The position numbers and the translations under genes are program-made. From contig CM054114.1 in NCBI GenBank assembly GCA_028673005.1, positions 16,307,516-16,371,515 on the forward strand: a stretch of 64,000 nt of DNA, written 5' to 3'. Of the stretch, positions 34,426 through 45,762 are shown piece by piece. Numbering within the stretch: the stretch's first letter is position 1; each line of letters opens with the position of its first letter. This DNA is from Tanypteryx hageni (taxonomy: Eukaryota; Arthropoda; Insecta; Odonata; Petaluridae). The notes beneath the pieces are model-generated. The model was not told the origin of the DNA and made no database searches. It saw only the letters and a list, made by a program, of their open reading frames with translations.

Positions 34426-35388
34426 CCCATGAACATCAGAATTCATAGTAGAAATATTAAGTAATAAAGTCTTTGCTATTTTGATTAGGAGCTTATACCA
34501 TATCCAAATCTGTTGTCGACGACCTAATTTTGTTTTGCACTACCAGGAACAAATGCAGCAGTGAATGATTTTTTCAACCATCAATGATATATGGACCAGA
34601 GAAAAAACATTGGAATGTTTTACTGCAGAGGGTGTGATTAAAATAAATTTCGATATAAATGCTGTGATTTTTATAAATCTATAGAAAAATAATGATTTGT
34701 TAAAACAAGTTCCTAGTAATTATAAATATGGAACAGCTTTGCAATCCCGGGTCCAGCCGTATTGTTGCTATTTTTGATCTTCTTTTGCCGTTTTTCGCGC
34801 GGTTAATAATGAAATATGTCAATTTTCTTTGTGTATTACATGGTTAAATAAATTGTTCCTTGAAATCTTTTTTAACCAAAACACCTTAACCAACCTACCC
34901 AACCCGGTGGAGCCGAGTACGATGTTGCTACGTATTGAAGATTGGGTGCGTCGCGTCTGCTTGCTGGTAAAACAAAAGATGGAAAATCGCAACGGCAATG
35001 GTGTACCCGTTATTCCAAATCTAAGCCATAAATATAACTAAATAATAAAGGAATTTAGTTATAAAAGTATCTTTTTTCTTATTTAAAAAATAAGTGCTCG
35101 AGATTTTGAAAATCTGGCTATCAACAAAATATATCATTACTTATAACGAATTTGTCCATAGAAAATTAATGCTATAATTTACGAAATGCTCTAAGGCTAA
35201 AATTTCAGCTCTAGGTAAAGGGAATAAATTTGCACGATTTAGAAATCAGTGCAATTCGACTATTAGGTAAAAGAATTCCATTCTCAACTTGTTCAAGTAA
35301 ACTACACGTGATACATCGACACAGGTATTAACGAACCTAAATAATAGTATCATTAATGAGGTAGGGCTCTACTTTGTGGAATTTACTC

Positions 35389-35516
35389 GAGATGAAAAGA
35401 AAAAACTTGGTCACTTCCACAAATTTATTGAACACGACCGGTTTCACTACGATCGTAGCATCATCGGCCGTGTTCAATAAATTTGTGGAAGCGGCAAAGT
35501 TTTTTTCTTTTCATCT
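35389..35516. repeat. Right-arm copy of the foldback with hammerhead-like core
   Basis: Same 23-bp perfect arms and CCGATGA / CTACGATCGTAG / GAAA loop as 10506-10633, in reverse orientation. Confidence 0.8.
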
Positions 35517-35756
35517 CTAAATAATAGTGTTTCCTTAATATTAGAAAACCTTAGCTTATGATGCCATTAACATTATTGTCGAGAACATCTATGTCCAATT
35601 AAGTCTTCAGGTTTCCATAACGTTAAGAGCTCTGCATCGAAAAAATAATACGAACTTGAGAGTAAAAACAAAAATTCTTACGGCAAGATTTATGCGATAA
35701 TAGACATCCAATGCACCATACCGTGAACTGACAAAATGAGATTTTCGCTTGTCTTG

Positions 35757-36166
35757 TTAATGCGCAGCTTTTGATTGTAAATAACTGAGTTTTCGCCTTT
35801 CAATCTCTAAAATTGCTTCATTGTACTTTTCGTTCACACAACGTCTTTTTCGAGATTTTGGAACAGACACTGGTGTTGGTGAACTTGGAGGAAGTGTATC
35901 TTGCTCCGTTTCCTCGAAATGTATTTCTGAAGGGATGTTCTCCTCAGTAAATTCTGGGGTTGGTTCCTCCACCACCGCTGTTGCCAAATTGCCGGACGCT
36001 GCTCTGGGTTTCACAACATCCCTTAAAAATTGCATGGTTTTAAAATGTGGCCACTTTGGATCGAAGGAAGAGACTCCCGCATCTCCAGAACGCAGTGGCT
36101 GAATTTTTCCCAGTTCAACAGAGAACTGATCTCTCAAATATTTCCATTTTTTTCTCAATTGAATTT
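35757..36166 (-). CDS. MADF-domain protein exon, right-arm copy
   Basis: Reverse-complement copy of 9856-10265, open in frame. It differs by one residue near GKIQPLRSGDAG (Leu for Pro). As in the left copy it has the second half of the MADF domain after a splice acceptor, and no first exon. Confidence 0.65.
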
Positions 36167-36291
36167 CTGAAAAATAAAGCAAGAATTATTCTAATTAATA
36201 TTTATGAGGATAATATCAAATTAACTTAGTATCATTTAATGGTATTTGGTGGTCTTATACACACGTACTTACAACACAATGTGCTGTTTAC

Positions 36292-37131
36292 ATTTGTTTC
36301 AGATATCTAGCAACGGGATTATCATTCAGGGCTCTAGCATTCAGTTTCCGAATGGGAGCATCTACTGTGGGAAAAATTATTGTCGAAACCATTGTTGCAT
36401 TATGGGAAGAATTACAACCCATACACATGCCAGTACCAAACAAGGACACTTTTAAACCAACGGCAGCGGATTTCGAAAGGATTTGGAATTTCCCACATGC
36501 AGTAGACAACATGTGCGTGTTCTTTGTCCGAAAAATTCGGGGTCAATGTTTTTTAATTATAAGAAATATTTCTCCATTGTCCTTCAAGCAGATGCTAATT
36601 ATAAATTTATTACGGTGGACGTAGGGTGGTACGGTAAACAAAGTGACGGCGGTACGTTTTAATCATCAGATTTGTTCAAGTTATTAAATGAAAAGAAGCT
36701 GATTCTTCCGGACCCTGACTATCTACCGGGAACCAATGTGACATCTCCGTACGCATTTCTGGGGGACGAAGCCTATCCTCTTTTGCCTTACCTGATGAAA
36801 CCGTTCGGAGGTAAGAACTTGACCATGACAGAGGAGTGTTTTAACAAACGTTTGTCTAGGGCTAGAGAAACAATCGAATGTACCATTGGAATATAATATT
36901 CTAAGTGGCGTATACTGTCAAAGGCCATCGAAACCGACGTAGTCGTCGCTGATAATATTGTGCAGTGCATCTGTGTTTTACACAATACTGCTACAGCTGA
37001 CTGATGTGTCCATTGAAAATGATAGAGGAGCAACTAATTGGCCAACAGCAGGAAGGCCAAGCAACGAAGCAAAAAATGTAAGGGATATTTTTGCGACCTA
37101 CATGACGAAACATCCGCTAAAGTACTCCTAA
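36292..37131 (+). pseudogene. PIF/Harbinger transposase, right-arm copy
   Basis: Plus-strand counterpart of 8909-9731. It keeps LPDPDYLPGTNVTSP (the six codons deleted on the left) and YLATGLSF at the exon start. It shares the left copy's frameshift at the first catalytic block (PHAVDN then a shifted frame), so that damage predates the duplication. Private lesions are a TAA just before SSDLFKLL and a TAA within the ECTIGI block. Ends NVRDIFATYMTKHPLKYS, TAA 37129-37131. Confidence 0.85.
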
Positions 37132-37158
37132 TATGAATTCGAAAACTCATTAAGTTCT

Positions 37159-37595
37159 TTAACAATAAGAATTAGAGTAAAACTCCTTTAGCCAAAAAAG
37201 GGGGATTAAGAAAACCCAATGCATTTCACCCAGTTTTGTGGCAATTTCTTTTATATGTTTTAGTTCCTTTTCATATCTATGTTTGTTGAGAGGTACATTG
37301 TAGAGTCTATGTACAAATTGGTGAAAAACCGCTGTTTTTTGGCTAGTGGGGTGAAAGGAGTTTTTGGGAATAAAATTATTGGTGTGTGTGGGTTTTTTAA
37401 AGATATCAAACTCTATTTGATGCATATTGTTTATAATTAATAAGTCGAGGAAAGGCAAGGTATTGTTTTGTTGAATTTCGTTTGTGAGCTTAATGGTTGG
37501 ATATATGTCGTTGAGTTGGTCCACAAATACATCTTGTTTCTGTTTATTTAGGTCAAATATTGCAAATATGTCATCTACATATCTGAACAGATATC
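37159..37595 (-). pseudogene. PLE reverse transcriptase fragment, right-arm copy
   Basis: Minus-strand copy of 8445-8885, with YVDD at 37570-37581 and the same downstream PLE motifs. A few substitutions (for example IPKNSFHPTSQKTAVF) distinguish it from the left copy. Confidence 0.75.
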
Positions 37596-37827
37596 TGGGA
37601 AGTAGTTAAATTTTTCTTTACAATTATTTTCCAAAGAGGACATAAATAAAATTTCGAGGCATAAGGAGAATACTCCATTGTATTACAATAGCATGGAAAC
37701 AAGAAAGATGATTACAATGAAAAAGGCATAGCAATTTAGACAGTGAGGTTACCTTCAATTTTCAATAATCGGATTTTGCTATGTTGAATAAAGGGAAAAA
37801 ATTTAGACAAGCCAATCCGATCCTCAC

Positions 37828-37956
37828 CCATAACTGCTGTAATCAGATTCGAGGGAAATGTAAGATGATGTTCCTTTGGACTTGACACCACCCATGCTGC
37901 TCCTCCTGTGGTTGGCCAATAATGTATCCACCATGTCTTCTGATGTGTCACTATCA
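37828..37956 (-). pseudogene. Right-arm copy of host-like exon 2
   Basis: Reverse complement of 8084-8212 with both splice sites retained. The open frame is preserved except for scattered substitutions. Classed as pseudogene because the exon set here is interrupted by the stop in the exon 3 copy and has no downstream exons. Confidence 0.6.
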
Positions 37957-38631
37957 CTAGAAAGATAGAGAATATACCTCGACTAAATATTTTCACAAAC
38001 CATAAAACTATGGAAGCATTTTTTTATATTTCTTCATAGAAGTTTAGCACACCATTTCTAAAATTACATTTATTACAGTTAGCAAATAGAACCAACAGTT
38101 CATTACAATCTCAGTACAAAAATACCTCAAGAAATTTTTTTAAATAATAGACAAAAATCACATACCAATCATGCTACAATCAAGAGATTTAAATTTCTTT
38201 GATGAAGTTAGTTTTCAAGAGCAACATAAGGTGTAATTAACTATATGTCACTGAAATATCTTCCAAATTACATTAAAACAAATGCATTGAAGCAATAAAC
38301 TGAAATTAAAATTCTTTCCAAAGTAAAATAAACATAGTTCCTTATTTTACACATGCTGATCGTCATCATAAAATATTCCATAGAGAATAATCTCTATATG
38401 CTAAATAATGGAAATATTATTCAAAACTTCTTAGGTAGCCAAATTTATATTAACTTAAATACTTATTGGACCCTTAAATATCTCTCAACGTACTGCCACC
38501 TCTTGCACACAATATAATATCACATAGCATGATGCTACATGTTAATATGAACAAGATAAAAAGGTTTCTTGTAATTTAATCTAAGCACAAAACATCAAAC
38601 AAATAAACTGACAACAAATTGCATCACTCAC

Positions 38632-38960
38632 CTCTTCGACTCATCCTCCTCCCCTCCACTGCTCCCGCTCCCCAACTCTCCCCTCATGGCAGCCTGAAGG
38701 TCTCCCAGCCTCGCAAGTGCCGGATGTAAGTCAGCTGGCATTGTGGTCACTTCAGCCTCAGCCATCATGGCTCTCTGCTCTGCTTCTACCTTCCTCGCTC
38801 CAGCTTCTGCCTCCCGGGCAGCTGCAGTGGCAGCCTCTTCCTTTGCCTCCCTGGCTGCCCACTGCACGCAATGCAGTGATTCTTGTGCAGCCAGCTCACG
38901 CACCCTTGCTGCATTTGCCTTGGATGTTGCCTCCTTTAGACGTGTTAGAACAGCATTTAC
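38632..38960 (-). pseudogene. Right-arm copy of host-like exon 1
   Basis: Reverse complement of 7080-7408. Over the whole 155-codon open stretch (38628-39095) I see a single residue difference from the left arm (Tyr for Phe in LSNYYLRNYN, outside the core exon). The donor is retained. Confidence 0.6.
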
Positions 38961-39435
38961 CACATGAAAGTCCTCAGGATTACATATTAACGAGTTATAG
39001 TTTCGGAGATAATAATTCGAGAGTGCCCAATCTTTTGATACCGTTTCATACCTATTTTCCATAAAGAACGCTTTTGAAATCTCTGTGTATTCCATTTATG
39101 GAGTATAATTTTCCATCTTGTTTTTCATTACGAGTCCAAACTCCATTCGTTTATGTATGCATGCTTTTACTCGTCATCATAGGTACAAACAACATAATAA
39201 CTAAATCTAATAAAAACCATTATAGAAAGCTCGTAAGAGTACAAGCTTAGTTAATGGTGGAAAGTAATTGGTGTTTGCAGGTAAGTTTACTACTGGCCTT
39301 GCTAAATCCTAGCATTGTGCCCAAGGTCTATTGAAATTTACGAGTCAGATCCGAGCATTCAAGAACAAGCCTTTAAAAATGCTTGTCTGAGGTATCTTCA
39401 ATAGCCACAACTAGGTTTGAAAAATCAGATGCGCA

Positions 39436-39462
39436 ATTTGGCTACAAAGCAGCCTTCATCAG
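39436..39462 (-). ncRNA. Right-arm copy of the PLE hammerhead-like core
   Basis: CTGATGA (39456-39462 on the minus strand), the same GGCTGC/GTAGCC stem, then AAAT instead of GAAA. Probably inactive, like its left-arm partner. Confidence 0.5.
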
Positions 39463-39557
39463 TGGTAATTCACCAAAAATAGATGATATCTATTATACGG
39501 AATCAGACTTTTATATATAGAAATCAGAATGATTGTATTATTATTTTAGAATGTGTT

Positions 39558-39580
39558 CTAATGGACCAATGGTCCATTAG
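39558..39580. repeat. Perfect 11-bp-arm palindrome at the arm/LINE junction
   Basis: CTAATGGACCA, one central A, then TGGTCCATTAG. It lies 16 bp outside the right arm and just before recognisable Jockey sequence. Confidence 0.9.
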
Positions 39581-39582
39581 AC

Positions 39583-41261
39583 TAGCAGACCTCAATATGA
39601 GCGACAACTCCATATGGAAGTATACGCGTTCCCTAATGGATTCTGCCAGGAGCGACCCTCTGGTGGAGAGCCCAAGAGGCAAACTTACCACGTCTGTTGA
39701 CAAAGCCGAATTCCTTGCGTCTCATTTAGAACAGGTTTTCACGCCCAATGACGCAACAGAATACACCCCAGACATAAAGATGGAGGAGATAGAGTCCATG
39801 CTAAGGGTACAGCACATCGAGGATCAAGCCACTCCGGTGTTCTCCATCAGAGAATTGGCAGAAGTTATAGCACGCCTACCAAAGGGGAAGGCGACAGGCA
39901 AAGACAACATCCCCTACGAACTAATAAAGCGACTGCCAATCTCTGCAGGAGAATACCTTATCTCGATTCTCAATGCAGTGGTGAGGATAGGACATTACCC
40001 TGCCGGCTGGAAGCATGCAAATGTCATATGCATACCCAAGGTAGGAAGGAAGGTCTTAAAAGCCACTGACTTCAGACCGATATCCCTCCTTTCCTGCCTT
40101 GGGAAAGTATGCGAAAAAATTATCTACCCGCATATACTGACACACGCGGAAGGGCATGGTGTGATCCCCCAAATGCAGTTCGGATTTAAGGCAGGACACT
40201 CCACAACACATCAGCTGCAGAGGGTGGTAGATTTTATCACGGACGCCTTCAACAGGAAGAATGTATCTGTTGGAGTAGCTTTTGATATAAGCAAAGCTTT
40301 CGACAAAGTATGGCACTTAGGCCTACTGCAAAAACTTTTTATAGCTAAATTTCCCTCTTGGCAGGTGAAATTTATAAAGTCTTATATCAACGACAGGCCA
40401 TTCACTGTAAAATGGAATGGTGCCGAAAGCTCGACAAGGAGGATAGCAGCTGGTGTTCCACAAGGGAGTGTCCTAGGGCCATTACTATTTTCTATTTACA
40501 CGGGTGACATTCCGACGGATGAGGGGGATTGGAACTCCACCATTGCCCTCTACGCGGACGATTGTGCAATAATTACAAGAAGCTTCCAGCCGGAAATGGC
40601 CGTCCGTTACGCCCTGAGGCAAATTGAAAAACTCACTAAGTATTACAAGAAATGGAGAATTGAGATAAACCCCAAAAAGACCCAAGCAATCCTCTTCCAA
40701 AAAAGGGATGCCGATTTGCCGAGACAGCTCTCAGTAGAAGGTGTTGAAATTCCCTGGGCTAGACATATTAAATATCTTGGCGTAACAATGGACGAGAAAC
40801 TACGGTTTGACGTCCATGTAAAAAGGGTCAACCTTACAGCAGCAGGGAAGAGAGCCAGACTCTTCCCAATTTTTAAATCAACTGACGTGTCCAGGGAATT
40901 AAAAACACACCTATATAAGGCAATGATCAGACCGACACTTATGTACGCTGCACCGGTGTGGACGGGTTTGCTCATGCAGAAATCCTGGAAAATACTCGAG
41001 ATCGCGGAGAGAAAGATTTTAAGCCGAATAGGCAGGACATGGGGAAGAAATGTTGATGTCCATGAAATGCTAGGGATACCAACGATTAGGGACTTTGCCA
41101 AAGATTTGGCTAACAAATACAAACTCGCCCTGGAAAATAAAACGAATGACGTTCTCCGCGATCTCGCAATTAACAAAGTGTCGGTCTGGGATAAGTACAA
41201 GAGAGCATTGGCATCCACAGGTGAAGAGGATAGGGTCCCTCCTAAAAAGCGGCGAATATAA
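39583..41261 (+). CDS. Jockey-type LINE reverse transcriptase, 5'-truncated, uninterrupted
   Basis: An uninterrupted frame (open from 39483; element sequence from about 39583) encodes a full RT domain: MSDNSIWKYTRSLMD, ARLPKGKATGKDNIPYELIK, DFRPISLLSCLGKVCEKII, FGFKAGHSTTHQLQ, VGVAFDISKAFDKVWHLGLL, IAAGVPQGSVLGPLLFSIYT, LYADDCAII (catalytic YADD at 40551-40562), INPKKTQAILF and HIKYLGVTMDEKL, then a thumb/C-terminal region ending in KKRRI. The endonuclease and ORF1 are missing, consistent with 5' truncation on insertion. No stop or frameshift in about 560 codons suggests recent insertion. The antisense ORF at 40643-41386 is a shadow. Confidence 0.88.
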
Positions 41262-41404
41262 CTTTTATTAATACTGACCATTATGAAACACGGGAGAGGT
41301 GCCTGTAATTTAATACCCGACGTTGAGTAAAGCCACATTGGAAGGCAACTCAGAAATAATAGATACCACGGGAGGGTATGAGCCACGGGCCACTATTCAG
41401 GAGG

Positions 41405-41900
41405 TACTAGAGGAACGAATGTAGTAGGGGTAATTTTGAATAAGGAAATAGCAAATTGTGTACAGAGGGTGATATTTGTAAATGATAGAGCAATTGGTAT
41501 TAGAATAGGAATGCACCCAAAAGATCTACTGTTGATACAAGTTTATATGCCGACCAGCCAACATGAAGATGAGGCTGTTGAAGAAATATACGAGAAGATA
41601 GAAAATATTATGGAGGAGGAAGGGTGAATGAGAAGAGAAGATTACTTGAAACAATTCAGAGGAGGAAAAGTAACTGGTTAGGGCATATCTTGAGAGGAGA
41701 AGGTTTACTATTGATGGTGTTGGAAGGATCAGTAGAAGGTGAAAGGAAAAGGGGACGTAGAAGAATAAAAATGTTTGACGATCTGAAAGAAAGGGGAGGG
41801 TATCAGGAAATGAAAGAAATGGCAAGGAACAGAAATGAGTGGAGACAACGCTGGTGCCAGGGACCTGCCTAGAGGCAGAACACCTCATGATGATGATGAA
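41405..41900 (+). pseudogene. RTE-type LINE with internal deletion
   Basis: The first part (41436-41626) reads NKEIANCVQRVIFVNDRAIG, IQVYMPTSQHEDEAVEEIYE, part of an APE-type endonuclease. It joins at 41624 directly to SNWLGHILRGEGLLLMVLEG and GRRRIKMFDDLKE, the extreme C-terminus of an RTE-like ORF2. The entire RT is deleted. The 3' end is a short TGATGATGATGAA repeat, as is usual for RTE tails. Confidence 0.7.
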
Positions 41901-42301
41901 TATGTTGGTTAATAGTTTTGGGAAGGTCACTCGAACTGTAAAACGAGAACCCCAAACCACGGGGAGTGAACTCTTATGGGGCGATTAGGTTCTCGTCGGA
42001 TACATCAAGTTCGCGTTCTTGAGCGCTGCCGTCGCTCTACTTTGACTGGCAAGGCAACCAATGTGTGAGCGCCAAGCCGAATTTGAAGTGATCCTGTTGA
42101 GAAGTTGCAACGGTTGAACTAGGCAACTGCGTAATTGTAAGTTTATCCGCCACTACGGGAAATCTTGGGAAAAAGTTAATTTTTAGGAGTATATGAATGA
42201 ATGGTTAACAACTTCATATATGCTGGTGATACATGTGATTCTTTGTGTGTGTTAATTAAGTTATTTTCTGTACGTTGCAACGTTTCCACTAGCCTGCTAA
42301 A
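41901..42301. promoter_or_regulatory. 5' flank of the THAP-like exon
   Basis: Moderately GC- and CpG-rich upstream of the THAP-like ATG (for example GGGCGATTAGGTTCTCGTCG and GAGCGCTGCCGTCGCTC). Could hold its promoter. No TATA box stands out. Confidence 0.3.
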
Positions 42302-42423
42302 ATGAATCAAGCAGAGAAGATAGTGCATGCACGTAAGTGCTACGCACTAAACTGCAAACATACGAGGGGAACGAGCGGAGATCTAAAGTTGAAATTACAT
42401 TCGTTTCCTCGCACGGAATCTAC
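42302..42423 (+). CDS. THAP-like zinc finger, first exon
   Basis: ATG at 42302 starts MNQAEKIVHARKCYALNCKH followed by KLKLHSFPRTEST, ending at a donor TCTAC|GTAAGT (GT at 42424). The pattern C-x4-C with a downstream HSFPR matches the start of a THAP (C2CH, P-element-type) DNA-binding domain. The best continuation is at 45939; the roughly 3.5 kb between them is occupied by nested transposons. THAP domains occur both in host genes and in P elements; which this is cannot be told. Confidence 0.6.
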
Positions 42424-42480
42424 GTAAGTACTATGAGCTATATTTGTAAAAATATTTTTGAAAGTCGACAAAATTATATG

Positions 42481-45400
42481 CAGCAATACCTCGATATACG
42501 AAGTAGAAGCGCTCCGTGAGTTGCTTTCGTGTATTGAAACAATATATCGATTAATTAATGTACTTCTATATTTTATGACGCACAGTACTACATATTGTGT
42601 AATTATATTTTTTAGGCTAGAGAGTAGGGCAGGGTGTAGGTCAGTTTTGGGTCAGGGGATAATCGATGCACTTGTAGAAAATAAGAATCCCGAAAGATTA
42701 TCTAATGATAGAATATACACGGGTCGCAATTCCAATTTTGACGCGACGCCATACAGTCGTGGGAGTGATTGTGGTGGGAGCGCATGTAGTTTTAGAGTGG
42801 AAGAGAAAGTCAGGGGTGAGATTAGTATGCGAAGTGATAGTGAGAAATTAAACGTCGTCGTACTGAACTGTCGCAGCATCCGTAGGAAAATTGCTGAGTT
42901 CAAGCATCTTATTCGCAGTCTGCATGCCGACGTCGTGATAGGCACAGCAAGTTGGTTAACGGATGAGATTCAGAGTCAGGAGATATTTCCTAGAGACTAT
43001 CGTGTCTATAGAAAAGATCGCGCTAATAGATCGGGCGGGGGAGTTTTCATAGCGGTTAGCGATAAGTACGATAGCAGTGAGATTCCGATAAGTGACGAGG
43101 ATATCGAGAGTGTTTGGTGCCGCATAGGTAAAGATTGCTCCAAAAAGGTGTTCATATGCTCGTTTTACAGGACACCTAACGCTGGTGTAGATTGTATTTT
43201 AAGTCTCGAGAAACAATTATCAAAGCTTAGACTGAGAAACCAAGATGGTATCGTTATAGTCGGTGGTGACTTTAACTTACACTCAATTGATTGGGAAAAT
43301 CTGTTTCGAATCTAGAGGTAAAGAACGCGAATCCTGTGAGGCATTAATCGAAACATTCTGCGAGCACTCTCTCCTTCAATTAGTCAGAAATCCAACGCAA
43401 TTGGAAAACATTAGATTTATTAGCAACTAACGTCCCAGAAAGAATAAACAAAGTCACCATTGAAGATGTATAAGTGATCATCAGGCCGTATATGCAGAGT
43501 GTAAGTTGAAAATCGATAGGCACCCTAAGCCTCAAAGAAAGTTTTATATATTTGCTAGGGCAAACTTTTCAAGCTTCAGGTCGCGCCTACGAGAAATACT
43601 ACCTGTCTTCCGTGATATGACCGAACGATCAGGTGCTGAGTCGTCATGGAAACTATTCAAGGATATAATGCTAGAGAGTATCGATAAGTACATTCCAATT
43701 AAATTGAAGGTCGACAATAAAGAGCCACGTTGGTACAATAAGCAAGTTAGGAGTGCGCTTAGGCGTCAGAGAATAAGCCACGCGAAAATAAAAAATATGC
43801 CGTCTATATCATCCGATGAATATAGAGCTACTAAAGTTAAGACGTATAAGGAATCCCGCGCTAAAGCGAGAACTACTATGCGCGAGGCTTTTACTAACTT
43901 CCGGAATAAATTATTAAATAATTATTATTATTATTATCCCTAGCGACTGGAGGTTAGCGCACGTTACCCCAATTCATAAGGGCGGCGACAAGGAGAACCC
44001 AGAAAATTACAGGCCGATTTCTTTAACTTCGATATCGTGTAAGATTCTCGAGCATATACTCGTTAGCAACATAATGCGATTTCTTGATAGTTATTTATTG
44101 TTAGATGATTGTCAACACGGCTTCAGGAAAGGTAGGTCATGTGATACTCAGCTCGGCCTTTTTGTTAATTGTTTACTGAGAAGCGGAGAAAAGAATACGC
44201 AGGTCGATGCCATCTTCTTAGATTTTATGAAAGCCTTTGATAAGGTACCTCACAGGAAGTTAATAACGAAATTAGAAACCTTAGGCGTTAATGCTAAAAT
44301 CGTTAGTTGGATCCGTGAATTTTTAAATCATAGGAAGCAGATGGTTGTTATAGATGGGAAATCTTTGAACTTAGTAGAGGTTGTCTCTGGCGTTCCACAG
44401 GGTAGAGTAATTGGTCCGTTATTATTTCTAATTTATATAAACGATATCAGCTCAGTAGTCAGGAGTAAAATTAGGCTTTTAGCGGACGACACCGTCATCT
44501 ATAGAGAAATAAGCAATCCGGAAGACCACCAGTATCTCCAAAATGACCTAGAAGCTATTTCTGCATGGTGTAAGGAATGGAAGTTAGAGATAAACCAAAA
44601 GAAAAGCTGCGTCATCAACTTCTGGAGAACCAAGAGTATCTCGTTGAATAATAATTATTCGTTGGACGGAGTAGAGATTCCAGTTTCAGACTCGATTAAA
44701 TACCTTGGAGTCACGATCCATCGTGATCTCTCGTGGGACACCCACATTCGCCGATTGATAGGTGCCGCTAACAAAAAGCTGGCCTTTATAGGGAGAATAG
44801 TTCGAAATAGCTCCGAAAAAGTGAAAGAATTATGTTATTTATCCTTGGTTCGACCGCAGGTCGAATCTGCTTCAACTGTGTGGGATCCTTACGAAAAGGG
44901 ACTCACTAACGAGATAGAAAAGGTTCAGCGCAGGGCAGCTAAATTTGTAAAGAGGAATTACGATAGTAAACAAATCGTAACATCATTAATAGAAAATCTG
45001 ACATGGACATCGTTAGAAAACGTAGGCTGCAGGCTAGAATTAAACTACTGAAAAAATTTATGTCGGAGGGACTAGCGAATGAGGTAGTAGGACTTACCAG
45101 AAGCCCGACGTATCTCGGAAGGCAGGACAGTGAGGATAAGATTCGCGAGATCGACTGTAGAACGGAGCGATATAGAGGATCGTTTTTCCCTAGGACGATA
45201 AGAGACCATAATAGAAAAAGATAACGTAGGAAAACTAGGAACCTTGGTGCACTGCACCCCCTGCCATCCACCGAAAAGGTGACTTGCAGGGTATAATGTA
45301 GATGTAGATGAATATTACATACCGAGAAATATAAAGAATGAGTTACGTTTCTTTTTGAGATTAATCTTACTATGGTTGTGTTTACTTTGGGGGAATTATA

Positions 45401-45762
45401 TCCAGATTGCAATTTGGAACACACGAACCTTGTTCTACCGCCCAACTTAGCTTAGTTGTTATTTTTGATCCTTTAAATAAGTGGCTGAGAACGTTCTCTC
45501 GGATGTGTTTGTTTATTCCTAAAAAAGGCTGTGGCCTTATATCTATTGCATAATAAGTATAGCCAATTTGACATCCTATACATATATGTATATGTCCTGG
45601 GATGAATAAAAATTATCATTGTTATGGGATTGCAATTTTTAAGTTGAAACCTCTCGTTTCGAGATAGGGCGAGTATATCGTGGACTACCTGTAGTAAAAA
45701 GGTCAACACTTTGTTGAGCCGATATTTAGTGTACAGATTATTCGCATATCGAGTTATTACTG
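42481..45762. mobile_element. pogo-like TIR element split by a LINE
   Basis: The left end CAGCAATACCTCGATATACG and the reverse complement of the right end (CAGTAATAACTCGATATGCG) match as terminal inverted repeats, with a TA adjoining the right end and close to the left end. Without the LINE at about 42616-45312 the element would be roughly 590 bp and non-coding, so a MITE. It lies inside the putative THAP intron. Confidence 0.6.
42616..45312 (+). pseudogene. CR1/L2-type LINE ORF2, broken
   Basis: Order: a linker, then the APE endonuclease (VVLNCRSIRRKIAEFKHLI, VIGTASWLTDEI, SGGGVFIAVSDKYDS, VIVGGDFNLHSIDWEN), a frameshift near 43305, a connector region (43506-43930), then after a deletion at a TTATTATTA tract the RT (NYRPISLTSISCKILEH, FRKGRSCDTQLGL, IFLDFMKAFDKVPHRKL, SGVPQGRVIGPLLFLIYIND, RLLADDTVIY, IKYLGVTIHRDLSWD). 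The 3' end is GTAGATGTAGATGAA, a tail typical of CR1/L2-like elements. The usual catalytic Glu of GTESWL is Ala (GCA 42947-42949), and F/YADD reads LADD (44479-44490). Inactive. Confidence 0.85.

Larger units (their letters stand above)
32861..39542 (-). repeat. Right arm of the roughly 6.67 kb inverted repeat
   Basis: Reverse complement of 6498-13162, about 6682 bp. It keeps the 18 bp missing from the left Harbinger gene but has its own lesions: TAA in the Harbinger ORF near 36660, TAG in exon 3 (32937-32939), and a changed acceptor before exon 3. The junction on the inner side joins hAT coding sequence directly to the arm. The outer side is followed within about 40 bp by Jockey RT sequence. 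These joins suggest the arm was inserted into, or rearranged with, unrelated transposon DNA. Confidence 0.95.

Noticed and set aside
6498..39542. A giant DNA transposon with 6.67-kb TIRs
   Set aside because: I found no target-site duplication at the outer ends, no transposase spanning the interior that would explain it, and the host-like exon chain crosses the inner left boundary. An inverted segmental duplication fits better, though a composite element is not excluded.
40643..41386. 247-codon minus-strand ORF
   Set aside because: It is antisense to the Jockey RT frame and has no domain of its own.
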